Source of the DNA: Deltaproteobacteria bacterium
GTDB lineage: Bacteria > Myxococcota_A > UBA9042 > PHBI01
Assembly (NCBI GenBank): GCA_020632715.1
Contig: JACKFA010000004.1
Span: forward strand, 434,001 to 498,000
Length of the DNA: 64,000 nt
Direction of reading: 5' to 3'
Shown here piece by piece: positions 8,804 to 17,500 of this stretch; position 1 is the stretch's first letter; every line of letters starts with the position of its first letter. Under the pieces are notes generated by a model. It searched no databases, was not told the DNA's origin, and worked only from the letters and a program-made list of their open reading frames with translations. A program made the translations under genes and the position numbers.

Positions 8804-11035
8804 ATGGGAGAACACCACCACTACCGCGTCTGCCCGCTCTGCGAGGCCACCTGCGGGCTCGAGCTCACGCTCGCCGCAGGCCAGGTCACGCGCGTCCGCG
8901 GCGACGCCGACGACGTCTTCTCGCGCGGCTTCATCTGCCCGAAGGGGGCGGCGCTCGGCGAGCTGCACGCCGATCCCGACCGCCTCCGCGCGCCGCACGT
9001 GAAGACCGCCACCGGCCACGTCGCGACGACCTGGGAGGACGCCCTCGCCCGCGTCGACGCCGGCCTCCGCGGCGTGCTCGCCGCCCACGGGCGCGACGCC
9101 GTCGCCGTCTACCTCGGGAACCCCAACGTCCACACGCTCGCGGGGCAGCTCTACGTGAAGGCGCTCCTCCGCGCGCACCCGACGAAGAACCTGTACACGG
9201 CGAGCACGGTCGATCAGATGCCGCGCCACGTGTCGAGCGGCCTCCTCTTCGGCGACCCCGACGCCATCACGGTCCCCGACCTCGACCGCGCCGATCTGCT
9301 CGTCGTCGTCGGCGCGAACCCCGTCGTCTCGAACGGCAGCCTCTGCACGGCGCCCGACTTCCTGGGCCGCCTCAAGGCCCTCCGCGCCCGCGGCGGCCGC
9401 CTCGTCGTCGTCGACCCGCGCCGGACGCGCACCGCCGATCTCGCCGACGAGCACCTCGTCGTCCGCCCGGGCAGCGACGCGTGGCTCCTCGCCGCGATCG
9501 TCAACGTCCTCTTCGCCGAGGATCGCGTGCGGCTCGGCGCCCTCGAGGGCCGCGTCACCGGCGTCGACGCGGTGCGCGCCTTCGCCGCCCCCTTCACGCC
9601 CGAGCGCGTCGCCGCGCGCGTCGGCGTCCCCGCCGAGCGCGTGAGGGCCCTCGCCCGCGCGCTCTCCGACGCGCCGCGCGCCGCGGTCTACGCGCGCCTG
9701 GGCTCCTGCACCTCGCGCTTCGGGACGGTCGCCAACTGGCTCGTGGACGTCGTCAACGCGCTCACGGGCAACCTCGACCGCGAGGGCGGCGCCATGTTCC
9801 CGCGCCCCTTCTTCCGGCCGGTGCGCGAGCGCGCCGACACCGCCGGGCGCGGCTTCCGCATGGGGCGCTGGTCGTCGCGCGTGCGCGGGGCTGCCGGAGG
9901 TCCGGCGCGAGCTCCCGGCGGCGACGCTCGTCGACGAGATCGAGACCCCGGGCGACGGCCAGGTGCGCGCGCTCGTGACCATCGCCGGGAACCCGGCGCT
10001 CTCGCTGCCGGGCGGCGAGCGCCTCGGGCGCGCCCTCGAGGGGCTCGACTTCATGGTCGCCGTCGACCCGTACCTGAACGAGACGACGCGCCACGCCGAC
10101 GTCGTCCTGCCGCCGCCCGGGCCGCTCGAGCGGGCGCAGTGCGACCTCGCCTTCATGGGGCTCGCCGTCCGGAACGTCGTGCGCTACGCGCCGCCAGCCG
10201 TGCCGCTCGGCGACGACCAGCGCGACGAGGGGAGATCCTCCTCGCCCTCGCCGGGATCCTCGGCGGCGCGGCGTCGTCCTGGCGGCGCTCGCCGACGACG
10301 TCGTCGCGAAGGCCCTCGTCGCGAGCGAGCTCGCCGCCGAGGGCTCGGCGCTCGCGGGCATGGACGCGGCCGCGGTCCACGCGGCGCTCGCCCCGCGCCG
10401 CGGCGCCGAGCGCCTCCTCGACTTCCTGCTGCGCGCCGGCCCCCTACGGCGACCACTTCGGGCGCCGCCCGGGCGGCCTCACGCTCGCGGACGTCGAGGC
10501 GGCGCCGCACGGCGTCGACCTCGGGCCCCTCGCGCCGCGGCTCGACGAGGTGCTCCAGACGCCGTCGGGGCGCGTCGAGCTCGCTCCCGCCGTGCTGATC
10601 GCCGAGGGCCCCGTCCTCGAGCACGCGCTCGACGAGCCCGAGGAGCCCGGGCTCCGCTTGCTCGGGCGGCGCACGCTGCGCTCGAACAACTCGTGGATGC
10701 ACAACCTCCCCGGGCTCGTGAGCGGGAAGCCCCGCTGCACGCTGCAGGTGCACCCCGAGGACGCCGCGCGCCTCGGCCTCGCCGACGGCGCGAGCGCGCG
10801 CGTGACGAGCGCGGCGGGCACGCTCAGCGCGCCGGTCGAGGTCACGGACCGCGTGCCCGTCGGCGTCGTGAGCCTGCCGCACGGCTGGGGGCACGGCGCG
10901 CCGGGCGCGAGGCTCCGCGTGGCGGCCGAGCACGCGGGGGTGAACCTGAACGCGGTGGTCGACCCGGAGCCGCTCGACCGGCTGTCGGGGAACGCGGTCC
11001 TGAACGGCGTGCCGGTCACGATCCACGCCGAGTGA
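8804..11035 (+). CDS. Molybdopterin (bis-MGD) oxidoreductase, catalytic subunit, multiply frameshifted
   Basis: N-terminus has the four Cys of an FS0 [4Fe-4S] cluster (C-PLC-EATC, then FICPKG), followed by molybdopterin-binding blocks (DLLVVVGANPVVSNG, VVVDPRRTRTADLADEH, GNLDREGGAMF) and the C-terminal molydopterin-dinucleotide domain (LRSNNSWMHNLPGL, LQVHPEDAARLGL, SLPHGWGHGAPG, GNAVLNGVPVTI). It belongs to the formate dehydrogenase/nitrate reductase superfamily; the substrate is not determined. Four frame changes are needed, near 9890, 10221, 10280 and 10440 (the last in a C run), with conserved protein on every side. ATG 8804 is chosen since MGEHHHYRVCPLC matches family N-termini. No electron-transfer partner or Tat signal is seen nearby, suggesting a cytoplasmic enzyme. 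Confidence 0.8.
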   Translation: MGEHHHYRVCPLCEATCGLELTLAAGQVTRVRGDADDVFSRGFICPKGAALGELHADPDRLRAPHVKTATGHVATTWEDALARVDAGLRGVLAAHGRDAVAVYLGNPNVHTLAGQLYVKALLRAHPTKNLYTASTVDQMPRHVSSGLLFGDPDAITVPDLDRADLLVVVGANPVVSNGSLCTAPDFLGRLKALRARGGRLVVVDPRRTRTADLADEHLVVRPGSDAWLLAAIVNVLFAEDRVRLGALEGRVTGVDAVRAFAAPFTPERVAARVGVPAERVRALARALSDAPRAAVYARLGSCTSRFGTVANWLVDVVNALTGNLDREGGAMFPRPFFRPVRERADTAGRGFRMGRWSSRVRGAAGGPARAPGGDARRRDRDPGRRPGARARDHRREPGALAAGRRAPRARPRGARLHGRRRPVPERDDAPRRRRPAAARAARAGAVRPRLHGARRPERRALRAASRAARRRPARRGEILLALAGILGGAASSWRRSPTTSSRRPSSRASSPPRARRSRAWTRPRSTRRSPRAAAPSASSTSCCAPAPYGDHFGRRPGGLTLADVEAAPHGVDLGPLAPRLDEVLQTPSGRVELAPAVLIAEGPVLEHALDEPEEPGLRLLGRRTLRSNNSWMHNLPGLVSGKPRCTLQVHPEDAARLGLADGASARVTSAAGTLSAPVEVTDRVPVGVVSLPHGWGHGAPGARLRVAAEHAGVNLNAVVDPEPLDRLSGNAVLNGVPVTIHAE

Positions 11036-11096
11036 GCCGGCGCGGAGCCCGGCGCTTCCTTGCCGGGAGGGGGGCGGATCCGCTAAGATACCGGAC

Positions 11097-12161
11097 ATGA
11101 AAAGCTTTCCTCGCCTCACCGCGCTCGTCGTCCCGCTCCTCTCGCTCAGCCTCGCGGTGACCGCCTGCAACGAGGAGGACGACGGCGACGACGCCGCGGC
11201 CGACGTGGTGAACGACGTCGCGGACGTCGCGGACGTCGCCGACACCGGCGTCGTCACCGACACGGGCCTCGCGGACACCGGCCCCGTCGACGCGAGCGAC
11301 GCGGCCGGCGCCTGCCCCGCGACCACCCCGGACTTCAGCGCCGGCTGCTCGACCGAGGGCCTCAGCTGCGGCTTCGGACAGGAGTGCTGCTGTGGGCAGT
11401 GCTACGCGAGCACCTCGTGCACGTGCTCCGACGGCCAGTGGGCCTGCCACGCGACCGACGCCTGCTTCATCCCGGCCTGCCCCGACGCGACCGACGACGC
11501 GACGGACGCCGACGCGGACGCCGACGCCTCGGCCGCCTGCGAGACCGCGCGCGACGCGCTCGCCGGCACGCTCTACGCGAAGCAGCAGGCGTTCTCCGTC
11601 ATCGTCCGCCTCGACCACGACACGCGCGCCGTGCTGGGCTACGCGATCGTCGCCGGCGCCTACGCCCACGTCGACGAGTCCATGGCCCGCGCCGCCGCGC
11701 AGAGCGCGACCGGCTTCGGCAGCAGCGGCCAGAACCTCGCGGGCGCCGACCCCGCCGACGACTGGGTCTTCTACGAGTCGCCGGGCGACTTCGGCGGCGT
11801 GGGCGTCGTGAGCGCCCACTCGGGCCTCGCGGTGTTCGGCGGGGGCATCGTCTGGAGCGGCGCCGGCGACATCACGCACCCCGCGAGCTGGTCACCGGCT
11901 AGCGAGCTCGCGAGCGGCTGCCCGGCGAGCGGCGGCCTCGGCACGACGCGCGGCTTCGACCTCGTGACGGGCGGCGCGCTCCCGGCCGCCGACGTGAAGG
12001 CCGCGACGGACGTGGTCCTCACCACGGCGGTGCCGTCGGCCGTCTGGCAGGGCGGCTACGCCTTCGACGCGGTCGTGCTGCGCTACCCGCGGACGGTCGG
12101 CGAGCTCGACCCGACCACCGCCGAGTGGGTCGTCATCGTGAACGGCGGCTGGCTCGAGTAG
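11097..12161 (+). CDS. Putative lipoprotein with Asp-rich linker and Cys-rich domain (paralogue of next gene)
   Basis: 354 residues. Lipoprotein signal with lipobox V-T-A-C (SLSLAVTACNEED). Residues about 25-75 are an Asp/Ala/Thr linker; about 80-135 form a Cys-rich block (CSTEGLSCGFGQECCCGQCY, C-T-C-SDGQWAC). A second acidic linker is followed by a C-terminal domain from about 155 (FSVIVRLDHDTRAVLGYAIV, ending EWVVIVNGGWLE). Not recognised beyond this. The linker resembles those of myxobacterial outer-membrane lipoproteins. It shares order and CCCG-CY core with the gene starting at 12226, indicating tandem duplication. Confidence 0.75.
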   Translation: MKSFPRLTALVVPLLSLSLAVTACNEEDDGDDAAADVVNDVADVADVADTGVVTDTGLADTGPVDASDAAGACPATTPDFSAGCSTEGLSCGFGQECCCGQCYASTSCTCSDGQWACHATDACFIPACPDATDDATDADADADASAACETARDALAGTLYAKQQAFSVIVRLDHDTRAVLGYAIVAGAYAHVDESMARAAAQSATGFGSSGQNLAGADPADDWVFYESPGDFGGVGVVSAHSGLAVFGGGIVWSGAGDITHPASWSPASELASGCPASGGLGTTRGFDLVTGGALPAADVKAATDVVLTTAVPSAVWQGGYAFDAVVLRYPRTVGELDPTTAEWVVIVNGGWLE

Positions 12162-12225
12162 CGGGCCCGCGAGAATGTGGAGCGCGTCGTTGACTCGAGG
12201 TGACGCGCTCGCTACCCCTCGCGTC

Positions 12226-13155
12226 ATGCGATCCCCAGCTCACGTCGTGCGCGGCGTCGTCGTCGCGCTCTCCCTCGCGCTCGTGGCCGCGTGCGGCGGC
12301 GACGGCTCCGATACCACCGACACGGCGCCGCCGGACGACACCGCCTCACCGGCCGACGCCGCGGACGCCGACGCGTTGGACGCGACCGACGCCGTCGACA
12401 CCGTGTGTCCGCCGATGAGCGGCCCCTATGGGCCCTGCGATCCCGCTGAGCCCTGCGTCAGCGAGATCCACTGCTGCTGCGGTGAGTGCTACCCGTCGCT
12501 CTGTACCTGCACGCCGCACGGCTGGCAGTGCGCCATCAATGACACGTGTTACCTCCGGCAGTCGTGCAGCTCGTCGTGCGACGGCGACGTGGCGCGTCTC
12601 GCCGCGGCGGTCGCCGAGGCGGGCGAAGCCGCCACGGTCGTCGTCCGGCTCGGCGGCGCGCGCTCGAACCCGGGCTGGGCGGTGATCGGCGGCGACGCGC
12701 GTCCCGTCGACGAGGCGGGCGCCCGCGTCGCGGCCGGCGTCGACGAGAACGCGACGCTGATCACCGGCGGCGGCATCACGGACTGGGTCTTCCGCACCGG
12801 GGAGGGCGACGACGGCGCGCTCATCGTGGTCGCCGCGGACACGGGGCGCGTGGTCCTCGAGGCGACGTTCGGCGCGACGGCCGAGGTCGTGACGCCGTCG
12901 ACCTCGTCACCGGCCGCGGCGCTCGGGCCCGACTACTGCGGCAGGTCCGACGCGATCGCGGCGGCGACGGTCGACGCGTACCGCGGGCAGGCGGTCCCCG
13001 CGCCGGTCGGCGCGGGCGCCATCGAGTACGTGTGGCGTGAAACGGCGCTGCCGGACGCTCTCACGAGGTCCGGCAGCAGGGTGTCCTGGCTCGTGGTCGA
13101 GCTCCCGGACGAGTGGCTCGTGCTCGCCTCGGTGCACCCGCCGGCGAGCGACTGA
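12226..13155 (+). CDS. Putative lipoprotein, Cys-rich (tandem paralogue of preceding gene)
   Basis: 309 residues from ATG 12226; the longer reading from 12175 would put 17 extra residues before the signal peptide and is rejected. Lipobox L-V-A-A-C (LALVAACGGDGSD). A D/T/A-rich linker precedes a Cys-rich block (PYGPCDPAEPC, HCCCGECY, CTCTPHGWQC) and a C-terminal domain (ATVVVRLGGARSNPGWAVIG, ending VVELPDEWLVLASVHPP). Same architecture as the upstream gene, with a gap of 64 bp. Function unknown; outer-membrane lipoprotein by inference. Confidence 0.75.
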   Translation: MRSPAHVVRGVVVALSLALVAACGGDGSDTTDTAPPDDTASPADAADADALDATDAVDTVCPPMSGPYGPCDPAEPCVSEIHCCCGECYPSLCTCTPHGWQCAINDTCYLRQSCSSSCDGDVARLAAAVAEAGEAATVVVRLGGARSNPGWAVIGGDARPVDEAGARVAAGVDENATLITGGGITDWVFRTGEGDDGALIVVAADTGRVVLEATFGATAEVVTPSTSSPAAALGPDYCGRSDAIAAATVDAYRGQAVPAPVGAGAIEYVWRETALPDALTRSGSRVSWLVVELPDEWLVLASVHPPASD

Positions 13156-13160
13156 ATACC

Positions 13161-13661
13161 TCAGTAGCGGCGGTGCGCGCGCACCGGGCGGTAGGCGTGG
13201 CGCGTCACCGGGCGGCGCGGGGCGACCACCGCGCGCGGCGCGAAGGCGACGCGGACGGCGCTCGCGATGCGGCCGGGGTAGTCGAGGGTGCAGGTGCTCT
13301 GCGAGCGCGCGGTGTCGCGGGTGTAGGCGCCGGTCCAGCGGGCGGCGTCGCACACGGCCGGGCACACCGACTGCGCGTGCTGGTTGCTCCAGATGGGGCC
13401 GGCCTCGACGTCGAAGGAGCTCCGCGTGTCGCGGCCGACGGTGCAGCCGCAGACGGACATCTCGCCCCACTGCGTGGTCGTCCACTGCCCCGTCCAGCGC
13501 GAGGTCGCGGCGAGGTCGCTGCAGACGGCGCGGGCGTCGACGTTGCGGTAGAGCCCGTCGGCAGCGGCGCGGACGTCGTCACCGCGCGCGCCGGGGGCGG
13601 CGCTCGCGACGGAGGTCATGGCGGCGAGGGCGGTCAGCGTGGCGAGGGCGGTGCGAAGCAT
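13161..13661 (-). CDS. Secreted mannan-binding lectin-like protein (MVL family)
   Basis: 166 residues with a signal peptide (LRTALATLTALAAMTSVASA). Two repeats carry signatures of the Microcystis viridis mannan-binding lectin family: RWTGQWTTTQWGEMSVCGC, then AGPIWSNQHAQSVCP and RWTGAYT. The AGPIWSN and TGQW blocks are those contacting oligomannose in that family (family knowledge). An Arg/His-rich C-terminal tail (RRPVTRHAYRPVRAHRRY) follows. It converges on the lipoprotein gene with a 5-bp gap. Assignment rests on motif recognition alone. Confidence 0.65.
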   Translation of the reverse strand: MLRTALATLTALAAMTSVASAAPGARGDDVRAAADGLYRNVDARAVCSDLAATSRWTGQWTTTQWGEMSVCGCTVGRDTRSSFDVEAGPIWSNQHAQSVCPAVCDAARWTGAYTRDTARSQSTCTLDYPGRIASAVRVAFAPRAVVAPRRPVTRHAYRPVRAHRRY

Positions 13662-13809
13662 GGCGGCGTCTCCTGCCCCGTCCCGGGGCGTCGTGGGCGA
13701 TGGCTCCTCGACGCGCCGACGCCGCGATCGTTCAGCTCGCGGTTGTAAAGCGTTCGTATGCAGGGAGGACGGCCCGTGAGGAGCGAGACGCCGCCTCGCT
13801 CCTCGCCGC

Positions 13810-14334
13810 TCAGAACGAGTACTTGAAGGTCACGTCGCGGCCGACCTTCCAGATCTGCGCCGACTGCAGCTTCTTCGTCGTCCACGTGATCTGCATCTTC
13901 TCGACGCTCTCAGGCTTCTTCACCGCCCCGTACTTGGCCGTGAGCACCTTCACGAGCGCCGCGTACACCGCCGGGTCCTTCTGCACCGACTTGTCGAGCG
14001 TGAGCGTCACCGCGCCGAGCTGCGTCGGCACGTTCGTCTCCTTGTCCTTCCGGAAGTAGATCTCCATCTTCGTGACGCCCGGGACCCCCTTCACGGTGAT
14101 CTTCGCGAAGCCGTGCTTGCTCGGCTTCTCCGCGCCCTTGAAGACCTTCCCGGCGTCCGCCGGGCTCATCCCCTTCGAGAGCTCCTTCAGGAACGTCGGC
14201 GTCGGGCCGTCGGCGGCCGTGCCGAAGACGGCGGTCCAGGCGGCCTCGTCGAGGGGCGCCGGCTTGGCCTGCGCGCTCGGCGCGAGGAGGAGGAGGGCGA
14301 GGCCGACGAAGGCGAAGCGGGTCACGAGCTGCAT
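13810..14334 (-). CDS. Small secreted protein of unknown function
   Basis: 174 residues from ATG 14334; the frame is open upstream but only this start gives a signal peptide (LVTRFAFVGLALLLLAPSAQ, cleavage after AQA). The mature part has a helical N-half (WTAVFGTAADGPTPTFLKEL) and a beta-rich C-half (KMEIYFRKDKETNVPTQLGA, KMQITWTTKKLQS). The even spread of Lys in a GC-rich genome and the clean signal peptide support a real gene. No family recognised. Confidence 0.65.
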   Translation of the reverse strand: MQLVTRFAFVGLALLLLAPSAQAKPAPLDEAAWTAVFGTAADGPTPTFLKELSKGMSPADAGKVFKGAEKPSKHGFAKITVKGVPGVTKMEIYFRKDKETNVPTQLGAVTLTLDKSVQKDPAVYAALVKVLTAKYGAVKKPESVEKMQITWTTKKLQSAQIWKVGRDVTFKYSF

Positions 14335-14585
14335 TCTGGTTACTCTCTTGTGTCGCGGTTCTCGACGCCGCTCCCGCGGCGTGGCGCAGCCGTATCGCAC
14401 GACCGGCGGCGCGTGACGAGGACCCCCGACGCCGCGTTGCCGGGCAAAAATCGCCTCGACGCGCCCAGACCCGCCAAGAAAGCCCTCGTCGCGCGCTCCC
14501 CCCTCTGCTAACCTGAGCAGTGGTGTCCGCTCGGGCGCCTCCCCTCGACGAACTGAACATCGAAAAAGAAAATCTGCGAGGACCG

Positions 14586-17500
14586 ATGTCCACGACACGG
14601 CTCAGCGACGGTCTCCACCTCCGCCTCCTCACCGGCGCGTGCGCCGCCCTGCTCGCGCTCGCCGCCACGCCCGCGGCGCGCGCCCAGGTCAGCGTCCCGC
14701 AGACCTACACCGTCGACCGCGCGGACGACGACGACGTCCGCGAGTGCACCACCGGGCCGAACGACTGCACCTTCCGCGGCGCCCTCAACAAGGCCCTCGA
14801 GGGCGACATCATCGTCTTCGACCCGACCCTCTTCCCGCAGCCGCCGGGCCCCTACGACGACGTCCCCGACTACCCCGGGCCGACGGTCATCCAGGTGCTC
14901 TCGCCGCTCCCGCCCATCACCTTCGACGTCATCACCGTGTCGGGCTCGAGCAGCACCGGCCCGGGCGTGATCCTCGACGGCACCCTCGCCGGCGACGGCG
15001 TCAGCGGCCTCGTCATCGAGGGGAACGACGCCTTCGTCCGCGGCATCGGGTTCCGCAACTTCGGCGGCGACGGCGTCCTCGTCCACGGCGCCCGCGCCAC
15101 GGTCGGCGGCACGGGCGACTGCACCTACGGCGAGCCGTCGCGCTGGATCTTCGCCCACTCGAACGGCGGCTACGGCGTGCACGTGACCGGCGCGAGCGCC
15201 GCCGGCACCCGCCTCGACGTCATGTTCATCGGCGAGGACGAGGACGGCGCCGTCGTCGGCAACGCCGCGGGCGGCGTCCTCATCGACGACGGCGCGACCG
15301 ACACCCGCTTCTCCGGCGGCTGCTTCCGGGTGCGCGGCAACCACGGCCCGGGCGTCACCATCGCCGGCTCCACGACCACGGGTACGCGCGTCGACAGCGG
15401 CGACGTCGGGCTCCTCGCCGAGAACAACGACGGCGCGGGGCTCTGGCTCGACGGCGCCCCCTTCGACGCGAGCGTGCGCATCCAGCTCCGCAACAACGCA
15501 GGCCCTGGCGTCCTCGTCACCGGCGGCGCCGAGAACGTGCGCCTGAGCCAGGGCACCATCACGGGCAACGCGGACGCGGGCGTCCGCGTCGAGGACGGCG
15601 CGCGCGTCCGCTTCGAGGACTCCATCAACGTGACCGACAACGGCGGCCTCGCGTTCGACCTCGTCGCCCCCGACGACGGCGCCGACGGCGTCACCCCGAA
15701 CGACGACGGCGACGCGGACAGCGGCCCCAACGGGCTCCTCAACTTCCCGGTCATCGAGCGCATCGACGCCGCCGGCAACAGCCAGGTCGTCGTGCACGCG
15801 ACGGCCTGCGCCGGCTGCACCGTGCGCTTCTACCGCGCGAGCGACGACCCGAGCGGCCACGGCGAGCTCGGGGGCTTCATGGGGCGCGCGAACGCCGACG
15901 CGAACGGCGTCGTGACGTTCCAGGGCGGCCTCGCGCCCGGCCTCTTCGTGACCGCGACCGCGACCGACAGCGACGGCAACATGTCCGAGCTCGCCGCGAA
16001 CGTGCAGGGGCCGAAGGAGATCATCGTCGACCGCGCGGACGACGAGCTCGTGACGGCGTGCACGGACGACCCCGACGACTGCTCCTTCCGGGGGGCGCTG
16101 ACCATCGCGAAGCACGGCGACAGCATCGCCTTCGACACGACGGTCTTCCCGAGCCCGCCCGGACCCTACGACCCGCCGAACCCCGACTACGTGCGCCCCG
16201 TCATCGCCGTCACGAGCCCGCTCCCGAGCCTCTCGGCAGGGCTCGTCGCCATCAAGGCGACCCGCGGGATCTCGTCGCTCCTCGAGCTCGACGGCAGCGC
16301 CGCCGGCGACGGCGTCGACGGCCTCGTCATCGACTCGGACGACAACCAGCTCCTCGGCCTCGTCATCCGCGGCTTCGACGGCGACGGCCTCGTCGTCGAG
16401 GGCGCCAACAACACGATCTCCAACGCCTACTGCGAGTACAACGACGGCGAGCCCGGGGTGACCACGGTCATCGAGAACGGCGGCTACGGCCTCGTCGTGC
16501 GCGGCGCGGGCGCCACGAACAACAACATCGCGGGCGTCCACGCCGGCCGCACGTACGCCGACGACAGCGACCACGGCAACGGCCTCGGCGGCGTGCTCGT
16601 CACCGACGGCGCCACCAACACCCGCTTCACCTCCGACTGCAACAACTTCTCGCGCAACCACGGAGCCGGCCTCGAGATCCGCGGCGCCGACGTCACCGGC
16701 ACGAGCTTCCAGAACCGCGTCTACGCGCGCAACAACGACGGCGACGGGCTGCTCGTCGACGGCGCGTCGCAGGTGACGGTGAGCGGCAGCACGAGCTACT
16801 TCACGAGCAACGCCGGGAGCGGCGTCCGCGTCATCGGCGGCGCCGAGAACGTCGTCCTCGAGCAGGGGGTCGCCTACGACAACGGCGGCGCCGGCCTCCG
16901 CGTCGAGTCGGGCACCAAGGTGCGCGCCGGGCGCTCCTTCGGCTTCTACGACAACGCCGGCCTCGGCATCGACCTCGTCGCCCCCGACGACGGCGCCGAC
17001 GGCGTCACCCCCAACGACGACGGCGACGCCGACGACGGCCCGAACCACCTCCTCAACTTTCCGGTCATCGACGACGTCGTCCCGGCCGGCAACAGCCAGG
17101 TCGTCGTCACCGGCTCGGCGTGCCCCGGCTGCGTCGTGCGCATCTACCGCGCGACGCCCGATCCCACCGGTCACGGCGAGGCGCAGGGCGTCACCGGCAA
17201 CGACACGACCGCCGGGAGCGACGGCCGCTTCTCTGTCCAGGTCGGCCTCGCGAGCGGCAGCGCCGTCACGGCCGTGGCCCTCGACCCGAGCGGCAACATG
17301 TCGGAGTTCGCCGCCAACGTGGCCGGCCCGCAGGAGATCATCGTCGACCGCACCGACGACGAGCTCGTGACCGCCTGCACCGCCGAGCCCGACGACTGCT
17401 CCTTCCGGGGGGCGCTGACCATCGCGAAGCACGGCGACAGCATCGCCTTCGACACGACGGCCTTCCCGAGCCCGCCCGGGCCCTACGACCCGCCGAACCC

